Of a DNA stretch of 64,000 nucleotides, positions 62,856-64,000 are shown one piece after another. The first letter of the stretch is position 1; the number at the start of each line of letters is the position of its first letter. This DNA comes from SKUL01 sp964487545 (GTDB lineage: Bacteria > Bacteroidota > Bacteroidia > Flavobacteriales_D > SKUL01). The notes under the pieces are model-generated. The model had not been told where the DNA came from. It was given only the letters and a program-made list of their open reading frames with translations, and did not search any database. The stretch is from assembly GCA_964487545.1 (NCBI GenBank), contig CAZARI010000004.1, positions 59,093-123,092 of the forward strand, in the 5' to 3' direction. The position numbers were made by a program, and so were the translations under genes.

Positions 62856-64000
62856 ATGAACACCCGCTCCATTCGCATCCTCGTTTTGCTGGCCATCGTT
62901 TCGGTGGTGGGAATTGTCATCTCTCAGATTTACTGGCTGGACAAAGCTTTTCGTGTGCAAGAAACCCAAATGGGCCTTCGAAACGAACAGGGACTGGCCG
63001 ACGAGAAACGATTTAATGACCGCGTGGTGATTGCCCTCTCGAACGTGGCCGACGAGATTTTAAGCATTACCAACGATCCGGCAGAACTATTTCAGGCCGT
63101 TAAGCAGGTAAAACCCAACTACTACACCGTGGCGATTAACGATACGCTGCACCCCTACTTACTCGAAACGCTGCTCATCACCGAATTTCAGCGCCGCAAT
63201 ATTCAGGAGGATTTTGAATATGGCATTTACGATTGCTTTAACGACTCGATTGTCTATGGCAATTTTGTCGATTTCAGCGAAGGATCAAACAAGCAAAACC
63301 ACAGCGTATCTCAAGACATCAAATGGGATCGCGACGGCCATTATTTCAGTGTTTTTTATCCAAACCGACCGGTATTTGAGCCCGACGAAGAAATAACACG
63401 CCACGGTAGCTGGACGTTTTTCACCATTCTCATCAGCATTGTATTCATCTTTTTTGGCTATTCGGTTTACCTGATCATCCGCCAGAAGCGCTTGTCTGAA
63501 ATGAAAACCGATTTCATCAACAACATGACCCACGAGCTCAAAACGCCGATCAGCACTATTTCCCTGTCGAGCGAAGTGCTCATGGACGAAACGCCGCCCG
63601 ACCCCCAACGCCTCAAGCAGTACGCCACCATCATTTTCAACGAAAACAACCGGCTCAAAACCCAAGTCGAAAAAGTGCTGCAACTGGCCGCGCTCGACAA
63701 CAAAAACATCCCGCTAAAACTCGATTCGCTCGATGTACACGCCGTCATCAGACAGGCCGTAAGCGCAGTTGAACTCAAGGTTAAAGAGCGAAATGGCAGT
63801 ATTATGTGTCATCTCAACGCAACCGAAAGCACAATTCAAGCCGACGTGGTACACATCACCAATGTGCTGTACAACCTACTAGACAATGCAATAAAATATT
63901 CTGCCGAGGAGCCTATAATAGAAGTCAGCACATGGAGCGAACACATTGCGCTTTACCTTTCGGTGGCCGACCACGGAATCGGCATTTCGAAAGAGGCCAT
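62856..64000 (+). CDS. Sensor histidine kinase, 3' end outside window
   Basis: 381 residues are visible, with the frame open to the window end. ATG 62856 gives one N-terminal membrane helix (about 6-27), an extracytoplasmic sensor region (28-184) with no recognised domain, and a second helix (about 186-208). Then come the HisKA motif INNMTHELKTPI with phospho-acceptor His226, the ATPase N-box TNVLYNLLDNAIKYS (about 335-349) and the start of the G1 box ADHGIGIS (371-378). No HAMP domain is seen between TM2 and the H-box. A partner response regulator presumably lies downstream. A GTCA-N5-TGAC repeat (62823-62835) and a TATCTTTC -7-like box (62842-62849) precede the start. Confidence 0.93.
   Translation, partial: MNTRSIRILVLLAIVSVVGIVISQIYWLDKAFRVQETQMGLRNEQGLADEKRFNDRVVIALSNVADEILSITNDPAELFQAVKQVKPNYYTVAINDTLHPYLLETLLITEFQRRNIQEDFEYGIYDCFNDSIVYGNFVDFSEGSNKQNHSVSQDIKWDRDGHYFSVFYPNRPVFEPDEEITRHGSWTFFTILISIVFIFFGYSVYLIIRQKRLSEMKTDFINNMTHELKTPISTISLSSEVLMDETPPDPQRLKQYATIIFNENNRLKTQVEKVLQLAALDNKNIPLKLDSLDVHAVIRQAVSAVELKVKERNGSIMCHLNATESTIQADVVHITNVLYNLLDNAIKYSAEEPIIEVSTWSEHIALYLSVADHGIGISKEA

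Overview
This 64 kb window is chromosomal DNA from a member of the Bacteroidota, most likely a gliding Flavobacteriales-type bacterium. The evidence is a complete PorP-GldK-GldL-GldM-GldN block of the type IX secretion system (T9SS), a 2767-residue SprB-type repeat adhesin with a T9SS type B C-terminus, a GldA ATPase, a GWxTD lipoprotein, and promoters of the Bacteroidota form (TTTG, about 20 bases, TAnnTTTG). I see no insertion sequence, prophage, CRISPR array or plasmid gene. The genes are densely packed with short gaps and many one- to four-base overlaps.

Layout. 1-2.5 kb: a Gly/Tyr/Trp-rich protein (5' end outside the window) and a FadL-like outer membrane protein. 2.6-4.5 kb (minus): zinc-ribbon coiled-coil protein and a Nif3-like protein. 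4.5-8.9 kb (plus): lpxK, purine nucleoside phosphorylase, gatB and a TlpA-like lipoprotein. 9.1-9.8 kb: LpxH-like hydrolase. 10-13.3 kb (minus): a large secreted Asp-box protein with a T9SS type A tail. 13.5-15.1 kb (minus): lipA and a partner envelope protein. 15.2-22.4 kb: OsmC, a 43-residue lipoprotein, an Omp85-like protein, an L,D-transpeptidase, a GWxTD protein, rlmB and a family 39-like glycosyltransferase. 22.5-34.1 kb (plus): the adhesin locus, namely a small secreted protein, the giant SprB-like adhesin, a PorP/SprF-like protein and a PorE-like OmpA lipoprotein. 34.2-35.9 kb (minus): rsgA, dtd and a MazG-like enzyme. 36-38.3 kb: gldA and metK. 38.3-42.7 kb (minus): a secreted DUF3857-like protein, der and era. 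42.7-43.2 kb: initiator tRNA and a GIY-YIG protein. 43.2-45.1 kb: an ABC-F ATPase. 45.2-51 kb (minus): the T9SS core operon. 51.1-54.7 kb (minus): a ureohydrolase-like protein and topA. 54.9-59.4 kb (plus): miaB, a sigma-54 activator, lptE, a TPR-like protein and secG. 59.6-61.6 kb: groES-groEL. 61.6-62.6 kb (minus): a cation diffusion facilitator. 62.9-64 kb: a sensor histidine kinase cut off by the window end; its reading frame is open to the last base.

How the parts fit. GldK/N, GldL/M and PorP are the ring, the motor and an outer-membrane partner of T9SS. Two kinds of T9SS cargo lie in the same window: the type A Asp-box protein and the type B adhesin. The adhesin has its own PorP/SprF-like partner and a periplasmic peptidoglycan-binding OmpA protein immediately downstream, so 22.5-34.1 kb reads as a self-contained surface-adhesin module. 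LpxK, LpxH, LptE and the Omp85-like protein serve the outer membrane into which these systems insert.

The most unusual signals are: block structure with an extra cysteine pair in seven of eight consecutive adhesin repeats; an Asp/Thr-rich insertion in the Asp-box protein; a ureohydrolase lacking two metal ligands; a cysteine-less transglutaminase-like domain; and inverted repeats upstream of miaB and groES.
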